Shown here one piece after another: positions 24,410-37,903 of a stretch of 64,000 bases of DNA; position 1 is the stretch's first letter, and every line of letters starts with the position of its first letter. Source of the stretch: Posidonia oceanica (taxonomy: Eukaryota; Streptophyta; Magnoliopsida; Alismatales; Posidoniaceae); NCBI GenBank assembly GCA_037176725.1, contig JAZBRS010000075.1, forward strand, positions 70,620,001 to 70,684,000, given 5' to 3'. The notes beneath the pieces are model-generated. The model saw only the letters and a program-made list of their open reading frames with translations, did no database searches and was not told where the DNA came from. Both the position numbers and the translations under genes were made by a program.

Positions 24410-25455
24410 GGTTCGAGTTGACCCGAAAACCAAACCAACTTGATCCGTGTGGGTTGGGTTGGGTCGGGCTTTTTTTTTATCATGAGTTGGGTATGAGTCT
24501 GAAAATCCTAAACCCAAACTTTCTGGGTTGGGTATGGATTTCAGGCATGGGTTACCCAACCCGACCCGAACCCGAAGGTATATATATATATATAATTAAT
24601 TATTTATATTTATAAATACATATTATATGTATAATTAAGAAATATTAAGAGAGCAAAAATGATACTTAATCAGCAGATATTAGGAGAAATAAAGTCAAAT
24701 ACAGATAAATTATTCACTTTTAACAATAGTGCTCATGTTTAACCAACGTATTCATATTACACATGCACTGTTGCTACATAGTTAATAATGGCAAGCTGTA
24801 GAAAAACATGCACGCAAAGAAAAAAGCCATATTAACAAAGAACTAGAGATAACTTTTCTGTAGTGGCTACTATAATTAGTACATTTTGTAGTGATATTTG
24901 CATTAAGTTGTAAGTCACTTATTTTATCCAAAGGCTATCCCAAGAGTAATCAACTTTTCCTGTAATTAAAGATTAATGAATGACTAATAGGTGTAAAATT
25001 CATGTGGTATAAAACCTGAGAGCCGACCCGACCCAACCCGAAGTTTGTGGGTCGGGTTGGGTTGGGTCTGGACTGGGTATGAGTTCAATATAGGTCTAAA
25101 ATTATTTAATCCGAACAATATGGGTTAACCCACGATCCAACCTGACCCACGTACACCCCTAATTTAGGCTACTCCGGTCTCCAAGTATCTTGTTTGAACT
25201 TTATCATTAGTGTTATTGATCGAAGTCAAACCATTCTTTACAAACCATTCTCAATTTTTTCTCGACAATTATGTTACAAATTGAAGCCTCACAATTATTC
25301 TCCACAAACCTAAGAAGATTACAAATGTAATCTCAGCGCAGATCTCTAGACTCTAGTATCATGAAGCAATAGCTCTTTTGGAATCTTCTTTGAAGAGCTT
25401 TGAATGAATGAAACTAGAGAAAGAAGGCAAAATATGTTCTCCGCAGACTTTTGCG

Positions 25456-25619
25456 TATTTACTTAAAAGTTCGTGGTAGGTTTCTATATAAAGGCCTTAT
25501 ATATAATTTTTAAAGAGGGATTAAAATATTTGGGTTGTATTTGCTTAAAAGCTCGTAGTAGGTTTCTATATAGAGGTCTTATATATAATTTTTAAAGAGG
25601 GATTAAAATATTTGCGTGT
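25456..25619. repeat. Tandem duplication, two 82-bp units
   Basis: Two adjacent units start tatttacttaaaagttcg (25456) and tatttgcttaaaagctcg (25538). They stay alike through the shared taaagagggattaaaatatt, with only a few substitutions. Confidence 0.85.
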
Positions 25620-28135
25620 AGGAAAAAAATAGGTAGGCTTATGAGATAAAAGTAGGCTTATAGGATTCAAAAGCTAATTTAAAATATAATGGTTAGAATC
25701 TCTAACAATTTTATTTGAAAAGTAGGACAGACTATTACAAATGATATTACAAAATATCCTAAAATAAAATAAAATAAATCCAAAATAACCCAAAGACATA
25801 TTTAAATATATGTTTCTCCATGACCTCTTGATTGTTGACCAAGTAGACAAGTATGATTATTTGAATATATACTCCATCAGTACCCAATCAACTAGTATAT
25901 TGAGTTAGCCATTGCATTCCACTTCCAATTGGTTTAACAATATATCTGAAATAGTTACAAGCCAAATATACAAATTAGTTCCTTCTTAATCGACCAATAA
26001 AAATAAAGTGGATAGCACAAGGTTCTTATCGACTATGCTCCATCCTTTAGAGCTGGCATCATAAACATAGGGAGTTAGGAGAGACTTTGAAGATGGCTGC
26101 AAACAAGTTGGAAACAATGTGGATTGTCCGATTGGACGAGGGACATGGAGAATAGACTCGGTGTTAATGGGATAATGGGTACGAGTTGTGTGCTGTTGTA
26201 GGACTACCATCGGATGATAAGTATGATGGCAACTCTTGCTCAGCATATTGGGATTGTCAGGACTGAGCTTTGAAGGTTGTCAATGATTCGAGTTCTTTTG
26301 AACAAAGATAGCTAGTGGCAAATGCATGCAAATCTTGGTACATGTCTATCCTTGGACCGTTCGCAGCCAAGGGGTGGTTACAAAGTTTCAATTTTGCTTG
26401 GGTGTTCGATAACCTAGAGTTGGTGGTGTTGCAAGTTTCTGGTCGCTCCTCTTTGACCATCCATGTTGACAACTAACTCTAAGTCCGATAGAAGGAAAAT
26501 TTTCCTCCAGATTAAATTCATCCAGTACTGGAGGTTTCTTTCCGAAACCTTATGAATTTTTGTTTTTGATATGGGGGCATAGTCTTGAAACGCATAAAAA
26601 ACAAACATTAAATGTCATGGGAGAATCCTTCACGTAGGTGGGTGAGAGAATCTCACACGGAGGTAGATGAGACACCGCATTTATTATAGATTTCCTAATT
26701 CATTTAACCACTGGAGAATTTGCCGCACACCAAGATCGTGATTATCCTCCATGCTCAATGTCTTCCTTGATGATCACGTAATGAGTCTATAATTAATGTG
26801 CTGAAAATACTTGAAAATCCCGACTATAAATCCACTACAGTGGGATTCAAACTTGAGACCTCTTCTACAAGAGAAGAGGTTGCAACCTTATTAAATTGAT
26901 TTTGAGCAGGTTGGTTACGTTAAGTTGTTTAATTAGTTTGTATTGTGGACTAAACTGACTTTTTATCTCTTCGAAGAAATTGATATTCTTCTACTAAATT
27001 TGAGTTTTGCTCTACACCATGCTTTTGACTAATTCTTGAATACTTACAATGATATATTTTTTGTCTTGGCAAACTGACATCTTCGTGTCAGTTTGTTGAG
27101 TGTTCGGTACTTGAATTGTAATGGTCTAGCGTTTTGTTTTGGTATTATATTTGTTTGTTCATCTAAATTTTTGGATGCAAGTTTATTATATCGTTCACGA
27201 TGCATGAGCATTGTCACGATGATGGACTCTAATCTATTTTGTAGGAGTTGATGACAACATCGTAGAAACTAGAAGCTCAAGCTCTATTGAGCTTTCCTAG
27301 ACAAGTTTGGATCTGATCCATCTTAGTCATGGTGAAGCTCAGGCTTCAGCCTGGCTCAAGCTCGTTTTAGTAATTGAAACGAGTTTGATGCAAATAAGCC
27401 CATTTAGATGGTCCAATTAGGTTTGTTAGGAGCCCATTATTAATGATCAAAAGAAAGAAAAGGAGGAAGGGGATTAGTTGGGACTAACCCTTTTTATTGT
27501 AGGTGTTCAAACTTCACACAAAACCTCATAACTAAAACATATGCATATTTGATAATAAAAAATTTTACACTTTGTGTTAAACCAGCCCTAGCCAATTTCA
27601 AGTTGGAATTAAGGATTCAGGTTCACTCATGTATACGAGTCAGGTTTGAACTGGGTCTTTAACGTGCCAAGTTCAAGCTACTTGTTAAGTTTTTTGAGGC
27701 TTGGTTGCAGAAGGTGAACAATTACTTCATGCAAGACCATTACTTCACCACATGGTGAAACGAGGAAGATGATCTATTGAAAGAAAGAAAGAAAAAAGAA
27801 AAGAGAATAATTATTGTTGGACTTTCACCTTTTTAATTAACTAAATGAGTCATTGCCTACCTCTATCCCTTTGATTACTAGCTTGCTTAAGGGGGGGAAG
27901 CTCCAACTTCTCCTCTCCATACAACCAAAGAGACGAAGACAAAAGACAAGCACTTTAACACCAAGTGGTATTCCTTCTGACACCCACAGTATTGGGCCGG
28001 CCCATTTCAGGCCCAATATGGATGAAATCATGCGCGCCTATGCGGCCGCCGTGTTCGACTCGTGCCGTGAACAGCCACCAAATCCAATTTATTATATGTT
28101 GGATTCTTTACCTTTACGTTCCTCTACTTCATCCT
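25620..28135. other. Intergenic, no gene seen
   Basis: Minus-strand open frames at about 25990-26470 have somewhat protein-like composition but no motif I recognise, and they are short and interrupted. The rest is AT-rich. The last 150 bp is the promoter side of the gene starting at 28187. Confidence 0.4.
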
Positions 28136-28143
28136 TATATAAA
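28136..28143 (+). promoter_or_regulatory. TATA box of the DUF7356-like gene
   Basis: TATATAAA lies 44 bp upstream of the chosen ATG. The predicted transcript start (about 28165-28175) falls downstream of the out-of-frame ATG at 28148. That ATG would be followed by a stop after nine codons and so should not be in the mRNA. Confidence 0.6.
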
Positions 28144-28186
28144 CCCGATGGCGACAGACATCAGGTGGTGGAGGTAGTGGGTGGAG

Positions 28187-31100
28187 ATGTGGTGGGGTGG
28201 AATTCTGCTGCTTCTGAGCTTCTCGCTCTTGCTCGTCGATGGTAGAGGCGGCGATGCTGCGAAGGTGAGATTCTAGTATAGCTTCTTCTTCCTTCCTTCC
28301 TTCCTTTTTTTTTTGGGTTTTTTCCGTGGGTTTTGGAGAAATGATGAGTTAAATACATGAAATCGGTGATCTTTGTTTTTTCCTGATAGTATTGAAATAG
28401 CCCCAGCTATATGATCACTTGTTACTATACTTGGACAGTTGAATGTTGAAGATATATGTATTTTTTTAGCTTGTTGGTTCTCCTTGTTTGTTAATCACTA
28501 AAAAAAAAAGAAGTGATCTTCGTGAATTTCTGCAAATCTTTTGCCTGTGTTAACTAAATATTCACTATGTGAAGTTTGCCAAGTATTGATGGCTGTGTAG
28601 TTTTAGAAAGAGTAGGAATGGAGCTCGCTATTTTGGGTAATTCTGTTCAAGCATCTTCATTTTAATCTCATCCTGATAGCCGAAGTTTCACAACAAAATA
28701 GCACGTGAGCGATATTACGTTGAATGCTGAATGCAGGGGAATGTAGATGATTTGCTAATGCCAACCAGCACTAATGTTACTGTGGAAGATTCCACTGGAC
28801 GAACCACAGTGTCGGTTTCCACGAAAGCTAAGGTTGAAGTAAATGGGTGGTTGCAAGAAGAAATCAAGAGCAATTCTGAGAACATAAATGGTGTAAATAA
28901 TTTGACTATAGGAGATGATAAGCATGTGACGGAGTCAGTGGCAAAGGAAGGAAAGGGGTCTGATTCCCAGCTGCCGAAGGAGAATGCTCGTCTGGAAAAG
29001 TGTGACACGATTAATAGTTGCATGCACGAGAAGAACAAGCTGATTGCTTGTCTTAGAGTACCTGGAAATGGTATAAATCTCCTCCCTCTTTTTCAGCTAG
29101 TGCTCATATTGCTCGTAGTAACTTTACCTACCTTTTTTTGCTTAACAGCTATGATTGTCTTTTGAAATACTTGGGATGAGTATATTGTGGAACCTGTTAT
29201 TGTGTTGTTCATATTTAATAGTTTCTGATTATTTCGTCAGAAAAGGATTGCCAAGTGTTCAGCTAAATAGTATTCTTCGAGCATGTGTACATTTCTGTTT
29301 ATTGCTATCTCTGTCCAGCTCTTTCTCTCTATGATATAGATGAGGATCCACTATTTATCATAGAAAATATGTACATTCTTTTGAATCTAGATATTGGTTT
29401 TGTTTTGTGATGAAATCCTAAATAATTACCATTGCAAGTCATTCTTCCAAAACGGAAAAAATGGCCATTTTAATCCGTTTAAACATTTTTTACATCTGTT
29501 TTTTGAGTAAAAAATGACTGTTCTTGATGGTATGGTATTGACTTGTTCTCATTGACATTATTTGATTATCTAGGTACTTGGCTGTTTACTTATGCTTTTT
29601 ACTTATTTTGTTATTGAATTTATGTTTTTTAATTAAATTACTCATGGTTGAATGATAATTATACACTCGTGGTTGAGTAATAATTATGTTTTTTGAATTA
29701 AATTACTTGTGTTTATATGGTAGGTTCATCTATTGAGGTAATTTGATTAATGTTGTAGGTTGTATGCATGTCTTCTTTTTTTTTAAATTTCAAGCATTTT
29801 TTTAATTATAGTGAATTTGGAAGTTGGAACATACTTGGGAAGCGCACGATTAAAGCCTATTCAAAAGAACACCCTTTACCACTTAACGTCATGTAAATGG
29901 TACATTGTCAATATATGTAGACCAGCCATTAAGCTGATCTAAAGGCTTTTATAAACTTAAAACTAAGCAGTCAACTGGCAATAAATGCTTTAGCTTCCAA
30001 CAACTTATACTTAAGTGGACTAATGGACTGCCTAATTTTCTTAATGGAACCCCCTTATAACTTAAAAGTAGTCAGTGTCATGCTGATTTACATTACAATC
30101 TAGATACCTTTCTCATTTATTTTGAAGATTTCATTTTTTTACTCTATTTGACCAAGCAGGCTTTCTGTTTCAGATCAGAATTCTTGAATCTTCCAATAGA
30201 TCTTGCATTCTTTATCTAGTTATGGTCATGAATACACCTTGATGCATTGAAATCATGTTTTCAAGGCCTTTAACTGAAAGAATATGTATTTTGCCATTTT
30301 CAGATTCTCCAACCCTTTCACTTCTTATTCAAAACAAAGGGACTGTTCCATTTACTGTTGACATTTCTGTGCCGGATTTTGTCAAAATAGAGCAAAGGTC
30401 GATATTGCTGACGGCCAAAGAGGACAGAAAGGTATCTAGTAGACACAATATTTATTTCCTTATTCATAAGTTATTTCAAACTATTGGGTTGTGCACTTGT
30501 GCTTCATGCTATCTTCGTGCCTCTATCTCATTCCCTAGCATAGTGTTGAATATCATTTGTCTTGTAATCATTACGATCAAAATGTGAACTCCACTAATGA
30601 AAACTATCTTTTCCTTAGAATAAAATAATATATTTTGCATTCCAGCTTGACTTCTGGAATATTTATCATTATCACTACACTGCACTACAGTATCCCTACT
30701 CTAAGCTAATTAAAATACATGGGAAATGATAATGGTGTTAGTGTGTTACATGGTATAGATCCAATTTTTCAGTTTGAGCAGAATGAAATATAGAATGTAC
30801 GATCACTGGGCCTGCTTCTAGCAAATAGGCCTCTCTTCTAATCCATTCAGCCATATGTTGACCCATTCAGCTATATGTTGAAATAATTGTATTGCTGGAC
30901 TTTTGTAGCAATAACTAGCAAATTCTATGACTGCTTTGAGTCTGTATTGTAATTTTTCTATAATGAAACGGATTAATATAAATAGTGAGCAATCCAATTG
31001 TGGATGGTCTCATTTAATGTCTTATGAGACCACTTCTGTAAAACTCAGAAAACATGCATTACGTGCTCGCGGGTCTTGATTTACACCATCTAAAACTTGT

Positions 31101-32895
31101 ATACACAAAATCTCAAGTGATTCGGACATTTCTAACATGTATATCTGATTCTTTGAAAATCCTACGGTGAACTAGGAAAAACTAAAAATTTCTGTTCAAG
31201 GTTTTTTTTTCTATTTCTTTTCTTGAAAGACTGAAATTTGAAAATTCGGACTTTGAAACTCTGAAATAACACTGTCGAAACACTGGAATCATAAGAAAAA
31301 AATTGTGAAAATTCATTTTTTTTCTACCATTTTTTGAAGTATTTCAAAACTAGTCACATTTGACCCCAAAAGAGACCATACTCATCTTAAGTTGGCCCTA
31401 TAAGCAACATTCATAAAATGTTCATTATTTAGTTATAGTTCTTAGTACAAATCTAATTATTTACTCCTTATAGGTTGTTTAAAAAGCCGTCTTACCATAC
31501 TTGTCTTCTAATATTTTGAGGATGGTCATATTTTATCCTCACATCTGTTTCCAAGCTGCACAAGTCACATTCCTGTCTCATGTTATTTTCCGATGCCTGG
31601 TGATTTGTACCATTTCCATGAAACTTGTGTAATATGCTAATAGCTGGATTTTCTTTTATCCATGAATACCACCTCTATCTTCTGAAGTATTTCAGTACCC
31701 TTACTGTAAAATCGAAACAATCAGATATTACAATATACTGACATACCATGCTAAACTCTACATAAATACGAGCCTACACGGCAATACCCTTGCACTTTTA
31801 GCATAAGATGTGAGAAAATTGAAAATCAGCTAATCAAGCCAGTTTCATCACTAGCAAAATTTCTTGGCCCCTCAACTTGTATATTCCATGGATAGGTGAT
31901 ATCATCTAGAGACTAGAGTAGTATGTTGTCTTTCTTTCAAACAGCAACAATGATGCACCAACTGAGAATGAAGAATGGGGACTCAGGGAGGAGGACACTA
32001 ATGTCCATTAATACATGCAGGCAGCTCCTTCATATTTTGTTGAGGACTCTTCATCTCCCATGGACTGCAGTTCCTTATCTCCCCATAAGTCTTTTGCTGG
32101 GGTTTGAATTTTGTTCCTCTTTTGAGCATGTGTAATATCAAACATGTTTATGTCCTGTGCACTGTCTGGATAATCTCTTGCTACTTTATTTTCTCTTCAT
32201 TTTCTTTTTACCATTTTGGGGTCACAAACTCTTGTAAATTATTACTTGGTGGTGGTACCCATAGCCAAGCTTATTTGCTTATGATATCTACCGTTTTCAA
32301 AAAAAAAACAGCAACAATGATAAGTTGTATCTCTAATGATGTAGTAAGTCTAGCATCGTGATGGATAAATTAAATTTAAGTTTTTTATATAAAAAAGATC
32401 TTTTATAGGATTTTTAATTATTTTGGCTCCATTTGATTGGTGCAGGTGAAGGTCTCTTTTGAAAATGGTGTTAGCAACAACTCAATATTCTTGACTGCTG
32501 CTGAATGGCACTGCAATCTCAACTTTTGGGATATGATCCCTGATTCTGTTGTAAAGAATGAACATTCTTTTGTTCCTGCAAAGGCTAAGATATCTCAAGA
32601 AGGCCCTTTCATACTCATATTCCTAGCTGCGCTCGTGGTTGTAGGTGCAGTTTTTTTATGGATCCGATTCAAGCAAACACGTCTTTCAGAAAGCCCAGGT
32701 TACCAGATTTTAGAGAACTCACTGCCAGTTTCCAATGGGGGAATGAAAGAAACCGATTCAACAGATGGTTGGGACAGTGAGTGGGGGGAGAGTTGGGATG
32801 ACGAGGAGGCCCCTCTGACACCCTCAAACCCCTCTTTGAATCTCTCGTCTAAGGGCCTTGCATCAAGGAGGTTCAATAAAGAAGGGAAGGATTAA
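28187..32895 (+). CDS. Type-I membrane protein, DUF7356-like (possibly NPU-related)
   Basis: Four exons (28187-28264, 28737-29070, 30304-30431, 32446-32895) join in phase to 329 residues. The protein begins with a clear signal peptide (MWWGGILLLLSFSLLLVDG). A Ser/Thr/Asn-rich extracellular part follows, with several N-glycosylation sites and a Cys-containing CLRVPGN motif. A conserved beta-like region (LSLLIQNKGTVPFTVDISVP) runs into exon 4. One TM helix sits at about 208-227 (ILIFLAALVVVGAVFLWI), and the acidic tail contains SEWGESWDDEE. It should sit in the secretory system or plasma membrane with the tail in the cytosol. The fold resembles the plant-only DUF7356 family, which I think includes the pollen-wall protein NPU; that link is from memory and weak. 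Intron 3 carries a LINE fragment. Confidence 0.85.
31955..32307 (+). mobile_element. LINE copy B, 5'-truncated 3' end within intron 3
   Basis: About 353 bp matches the 3' end of LINE copy C (42220-42580): shared tcatattttgttgagga, cttggtggtggtacc and the terminal poly-A. It is flanked by the perfect 14-bp repeat acagcaacaatgat (31941-31954 and 32308-32321). It lies in the sense orientation of the host gene. It contains only the distal coding end and 3' UTR, so it cannot move by itself. Confidence 0.93.
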
Positions 32896-35578
32896 GCATA
32901 GCATATGGTTTTCAGCTACAAGTCTTTGTTCGTCATCTTCCCAATTTCTAAAATGAAAAGAGGTAACATTGGTATCGTCTGATATAACTTCTGCTCACCA
33001 AGACTATGCCCACAAATTGGTAACCTGCTGGAACAAATCTGATATGGTTAGCATTCCAGGTTCTCAATAATAGTACCACCGATGACATTGTAGTCGATTT
33101 TGAGTTCATCGTGATTGCAAAAAAAGAAATATAGAATATGAAAGTTGTCCTAATGGGTTTCTCAAATTTTGTAAGTTTTTGCACTCGAAATGTTGATTTA
33201 CCCTGGTTAATTTTTTTTCCTTTAGCAGCTATGTCTTTTTAAATTTGCATTTATGTGAAACAAGTGGTTCTGTATTATTTGCTGATGCACTGAATTGCTG
33301 TAGTTGTCAGAGATTAAATTGGTTTTGAAAAGGCAATTAATCAATTAAATTTCAAAGCAGGTTATATGGTCCCTATGATCAATAGATAAGAATATCCTTC
33401 TGTGCTTGATGAAGCTATCTATTATAAACGAGAAAGAGGTAAAAATGATATGAGTCATGCATTAGCTTGATTGACCTGAGACCAAATTAGATGGCGAAGC
33501 TTTGTCCTTGGACTAACTTGAGAACCAAACAGGTACAAATCTTCCAAAGCGTCTCTACCAAATCCTTTGGGCTATAGAATTTGCTTGGCATGGTGTGAAA
33601 GTAATATGACTCTTGGGCATTGACAAGAAGAATAGGGTATACTATTACCTGTGGTCCTCAATCAGTAATACCCAAAAAGTTCACCTGAGCCTAAGAGAAG
33701 AAAACGAATAGTACTAGTACTTGGATCTAAGTATTTAACAACATTGAATCAAGTCTTGCATGATTGACAAAACAATACTCAGGCTTCTGGTCCCTCTCCT
33801 CTCATATAATCCATTTGGACTAAAAGACAGGCATGCCACAGCCACACGGGGGAGAAGGGGTTGAATGGCCAAGATGCGCAATGGAACCTTTCCTTCCATT
33901 TCTTCCAGGAAGATAAGAAACTACTTCGGGCATGCTGTTTGTGTTGCTTTTGAGTCTATGAGGTGTCTTCACTGAGCATATGTATCAAATCACACATGAC
34001 GCTGGTGTGAGCCTCTTGTTCTCATTGCTGAGGATGGTCTAGTGGGGGGGAACAAAAAGGTTTTTAGAATCATGGGAGGATATTTTGAAAGATGTTAGTA
34101 TGTTACTCCTTTTCTTTTGGAATTTTCACCAGGTTAAACCTTTATGTAGTTGTGTGATATATTTTTTTCCTGGCGAAAATAAAGAGAATGGGACAGTTAT
34201 TGAAGACGTTGTTGTTATCCATGGATACGTCTTGCCATGAGATATAAGATATTTTTTTTATTGAAGCATTTTTTTGAGATCAAAATAATAAAAAAAAAAA
34301 ATAATAATTCATGATCACATGATCAAAAGACAGGTAAAGTTCCTTCCGCCTTTGCATAAATATGCTGTGCCATTTCAGATATCCTCTCTTTATTATTATT
34401 ATTCGAAACCAAAGATGTTTTACCATAATTAATCACATAAATTAAGGTCCCATTACCAAATGACACATCACAAGACACAATAAAAATTCTTCTTTTTTTG
34501 CGCCTTAAGCTACAATATTTTTTTTTCCCCGAAAGTGTTTAATGAACCATAGTTAAGTTCAGACCCATAGTTCAAGGAATTTATCTTGTTTTCTCTTCTT
34601 CTTCTGTTTCTTAAGGGAACCTGTCTTATTAATGCAACGCAAAGATATATGTCACAAGAAATAGAAAAAGTCAACATTTGAATAAAAAATCACAGGAAAT
34701 CCAATGAACAATATTCAAATAATTCTCAAGCAAATGGGATTGGCAAATTATAAATTTCGAAGCAAGTGACAGTGACTTCTGAGCCCCAACACCAATCCAT
34801 AATTGGGAGTTCAGAAGAGATGAATCCAATCACATGTCATCCTATCAAAGTTCCTACTTGTTCTAACCAAATAAAAAACTCTTCTTTGAGTTCCCTGCTC
34901 AAGAAAGTATACACAAAGAAGCACCACTCCATCTCAAAGAGATGCATCCAAGCACACTACAACGTCTTCCAGTAACACTGTTATTATTTTATGATACTGC
35001 ATCTAGGCACTGCACAATTGGGCTGGACATTGCAGCACTGCTCTTTTCAGAAGGCAAAACTGAGGGCAAGCAGAGGGTATGTATTATTGCGATATTGATT
35101 TGGATCAGTTAGTTACATGGGGACCTCTGGAGTCTGGACCACAGTACAAATCCAAAATATCAAGTACGTTGGCTGTTGAATGGTCTAATTCGTTTTGCAA
35201 ACTTCCCCAACAAAGAGTTTTCCTTCTTTGTGGATGTACATCACTGTTACTTGAATCAAACAAAACCTGAAAACTTTTGGGTAAGGAGGAGGTGGAGGAG
35301 GAGATTTTATTTGGATGAAATTGGTGACTGATGTTAACCTTAATAAAAAAAAGTTTATGATAATAGGATTAGCTTTGATTAAGGACGGCTTTCATTTTAA
35401 GTATTGAAGGATAATTTTTATACCTCAATATCTAACTATTAGATTAAAAATCTAAATTGTTAGATATAATTGAAACTATTTAAAATGCTTGTACATAAAA
35501 AAAACAAGGGATTTTGAAATTTCTAAATATTAAATTGTATATGTACTTATTATAACTTGTTATAGCTCTTAAAGGACA
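32896..35578. other. Intergenic, 3' UTR side then no gene seen
   Basis: The first 300 bp or so is probably the 3' UTR of the upstream gene. Beyond it are AT-rich runs and short shadow frames only. Confidence 0.4.
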
Positions 35579-35860
35579 GTTGAATTTGTATATAAATATA
35601 TTTATATGTTAGGAGTTGCTAAATGACATAAATTTTGGTGTGTATCTGTTCTAGATGATGTAGATTAAGATATATGGATTACATTTTCGTTTTGAAACTT
35701 ACAATTTAGAGATCAAGTGATTCTTATTTTAAAACCGTTGAATTTGTATACGAATAGATATGTATATTAGAAGTTTTTAAATGACATGGATTTTGGTTAT
35801 GTATCTTATCTAGATGATGTAAATTAATATTCATAGATTACATTTTAATTTTGAAACTTA
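35579..35860. repeat. Two diverged direct copies, period about 158 bp
   Basis: The stretch from gttgaatttgtata to ttttgaaactta (about 124 bp) occurs at 35579 and again at 35737. Both copies include tctagatgatgta. By eye they are about 80% alike. No coding content was seen. Confidence 0.8.
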
Positions 35861-36710
35861 TAGTATATGTTTTCAAGAATTATCCTTAAAATACTAAAAT
35901 GAGGCCAGTTGATATCCTCCTTGTGATAATAAGGTCTACATAATTTATCATATTTAACATTCCTCTGACATTGATAACTTTGTGGCCCTGAATACAATGT
36001 GCTGCAAAAACCACAATGTCAATGTACAACGATAATATGCGGCGACACATGGTAGAACATATATATGGCAAAGTATGACACTTGAACTTGAGTGGAGTAG
36101 CTAACTCTCATACCATGAGAGTGGTCAATTTTTCTAACTAACTTCTCAAAGACTTCTCAATTTAATCATGTTAACGTAAGAAATTTGGCTTGAAATTACG
36201 AGGCGTTTACGAATTTTCATACATAATTTGAAATCATCTTGTGTTTTTTGCATCCACTGGATTGTGGTTTAGTCTTTGGGAGAAGATATTATTTACTGGG
36301 TGGTACATGGGGAAAGTATTACTTGTTACCTGGTATGTTCTTACTTATTGGTGAAGGGTATGGGTAAGGATTTTTTACCTATTTCAAAAATTTTATCCGA
36401 TTACCTATTATTCTATTATCCGGTTTGTTATAGGGTAGGGTAATGGAAGATATTCTATACCTGTTTACCCATTACCTGGTTTTTTTACTTCTTGTAAATC
36501 AAACATAGAAGATAGATATAGATTTCTAATTATTGACAAAAGTGTTCATTGATTTTCTGTAAAGTACTTTTTTAAGTAGACAAAGCTACAATAAGGTTAT
36601 ATCTAAACAGAGTGTAAAATTTGACAAAAGTTTTTGAAGCAATGTTATTTTATTTTTTAAATTAGAAAATGTTGATGTACTGTTGACATTTGACATTTTT
36701 TTGTCGTTAT

Positions 36711-37482
36711 TTTAAACTTTAAACTATTTTTATTTAAGATTATCATACTTTAAATTATTTTATTATTGGTACTATTTGGATATCTTAAGGACTATGAATA
36801 GATTTCATATTGCTCTTTTTTCAAAAATATTGTTGATCGTATATAATTCTTACAAAATTTTCATTGTAGTTCATTACTTGTTTACCTTATTATCCTACCT
36901 ATTACCCATTTCTTGAGAAGGATAAGGGTAAGGGTATGGATAACGTAAATCTTGACAAAGAATGGTAACTACCCTACTCTTTACCCGTTTTATTGGAAAA
37001 GGTAAGGATAAGGGTAGAGATTCTTCCATTTCATATCCTATCCGTTTATGGTCCTAATGATTTGAGAGAAAACTCCATGAGTGGTTGAGGATGTCTTTTA
37101 AATTATTTTTATTCAAGACTGTCATACTTTAAATTATTTTATTATTGATACTATTTGGATATCTTCAAGGACTATGCATAGATTTTGTATTGCACTCTTT
37201 CAAAAATATGTTGATCGTGTATAATTATTACAAAATTTTCATCGTAGTTCATTACTCGTTTATCCTATTATTCTACTTATTGGTCTGTTACCCATTTCTT
37301 AGGAAGGATAAGGGTAAGAATATGGATAATATAAATCTTAAAAAAGAAAGGTAACTACCCTACCCTTTACCTGTTTTATTGGGAAAGGTAAGGATAATGG
37401 TAGAAATTCTTCCGTTCCATACTCTATCCATTTACAATCCTAACTAGTTGAGAGAAAACTCCATGAGTGGTTGAGGATGTCT
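36711..37482. repeat. Tandem duplication, two units of about 386 bp
   Basis: Both units carry tactttaaattattttatta, then ctatttggatatctt, then ggataagggtaag, and end with ccatgagtggttgaggatgt (about 37075 and 37461). The sequence is rich in gggtaagg/ccttaccc words in both orientations, like part of a nonautonomous DNA element. No bounding termini were identified. Confidence 0.85.
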
Positions 37483-37791
37483 TTTTTCAACAAGTTGAAC
37501 ATTAAGCATTTGTTTGGCATTTGTGTATTGTTACCTAAGACCAGTTTAATGGTATAGATAGCATTAGTAATCAATAATTCAAAAAGGATTTTTTTTGTCG
37601 GTATCTTTCTTAAAATGCATATTTTTGTTAATGTCATCATTATAACGAAATTTATTTTAATATTCTCATTAGATCAAAGAATTGCATTGAATGTCCTTCG
37701 ATTAGATTTATCCTCAACGACGTCAAATGTAGCCGTTATCTATCATTAAAAAGACCAATATATCCTCAATTGCAGTACCCCCTTCTTCTTC

Positions 37792-37818
37792 TTCTTCTTC
37801 TTCTTCTTCTTCTTCTTC
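37792..37818 (+). repeat. (TTC)n microsatellite
   Basis: About nine TTC units lie between the left inverted repeat of element A and the GDSL fragment. A second, shorter TTC run lies at about 37830-37845. Confidence 0.9.
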
Positions 37819-37903
37819 AGTACATTCCTTTTCTTCTTCTTCTTCTAAGAGTTGTCCCTCGATCGTACGTGTACGACATGAAGTGCATGCAAGGTGCCCA
37901 CAT

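Larger units (their letters stand above)
22837..25161. mobile_element. Outer hAT-like nonautonomous element, split by an insertion
   Basis: The left end taggagtgtacatgggtc and the complement of the right end (taggggtgtacgtgggtc) form inverted termini of the common plant TAGGGGTG hAT type. The flanks atttaagt (22829-22836) and atttaggc (25162-25169) agree at 6 of 8 positions, an aged 8-bp target duplication. The body is rich in ccgaccc/gggttgg words in both orientations and has no transposase. A second element (22859-24409) sits inside its left end. Confidence 0.72.

Noticed and set aside
25986..26472. Two consecutive minus-strand open frames that look weakly protein-like
   Set aside because: No domain recognised, different frames, stops between them. 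Possibly an old pseudogene, but nothing names it.
26822..26885. tRNA-like word 'gggattcaaacttgagacct'
   Set aside because: Only a T-loop-like word; no cloverleaf could be drawn around it. The same kind of word near 6430 and 63470 also fails.
28022..28245. Alternative start at 28019 giving a 74-codon frame overlapping exon 1
   Set aside because: It starts upstream of the TATA box and lacks a signal peptide, and its frame does not join the downstream exons in phase. The ATG at 28187 does.
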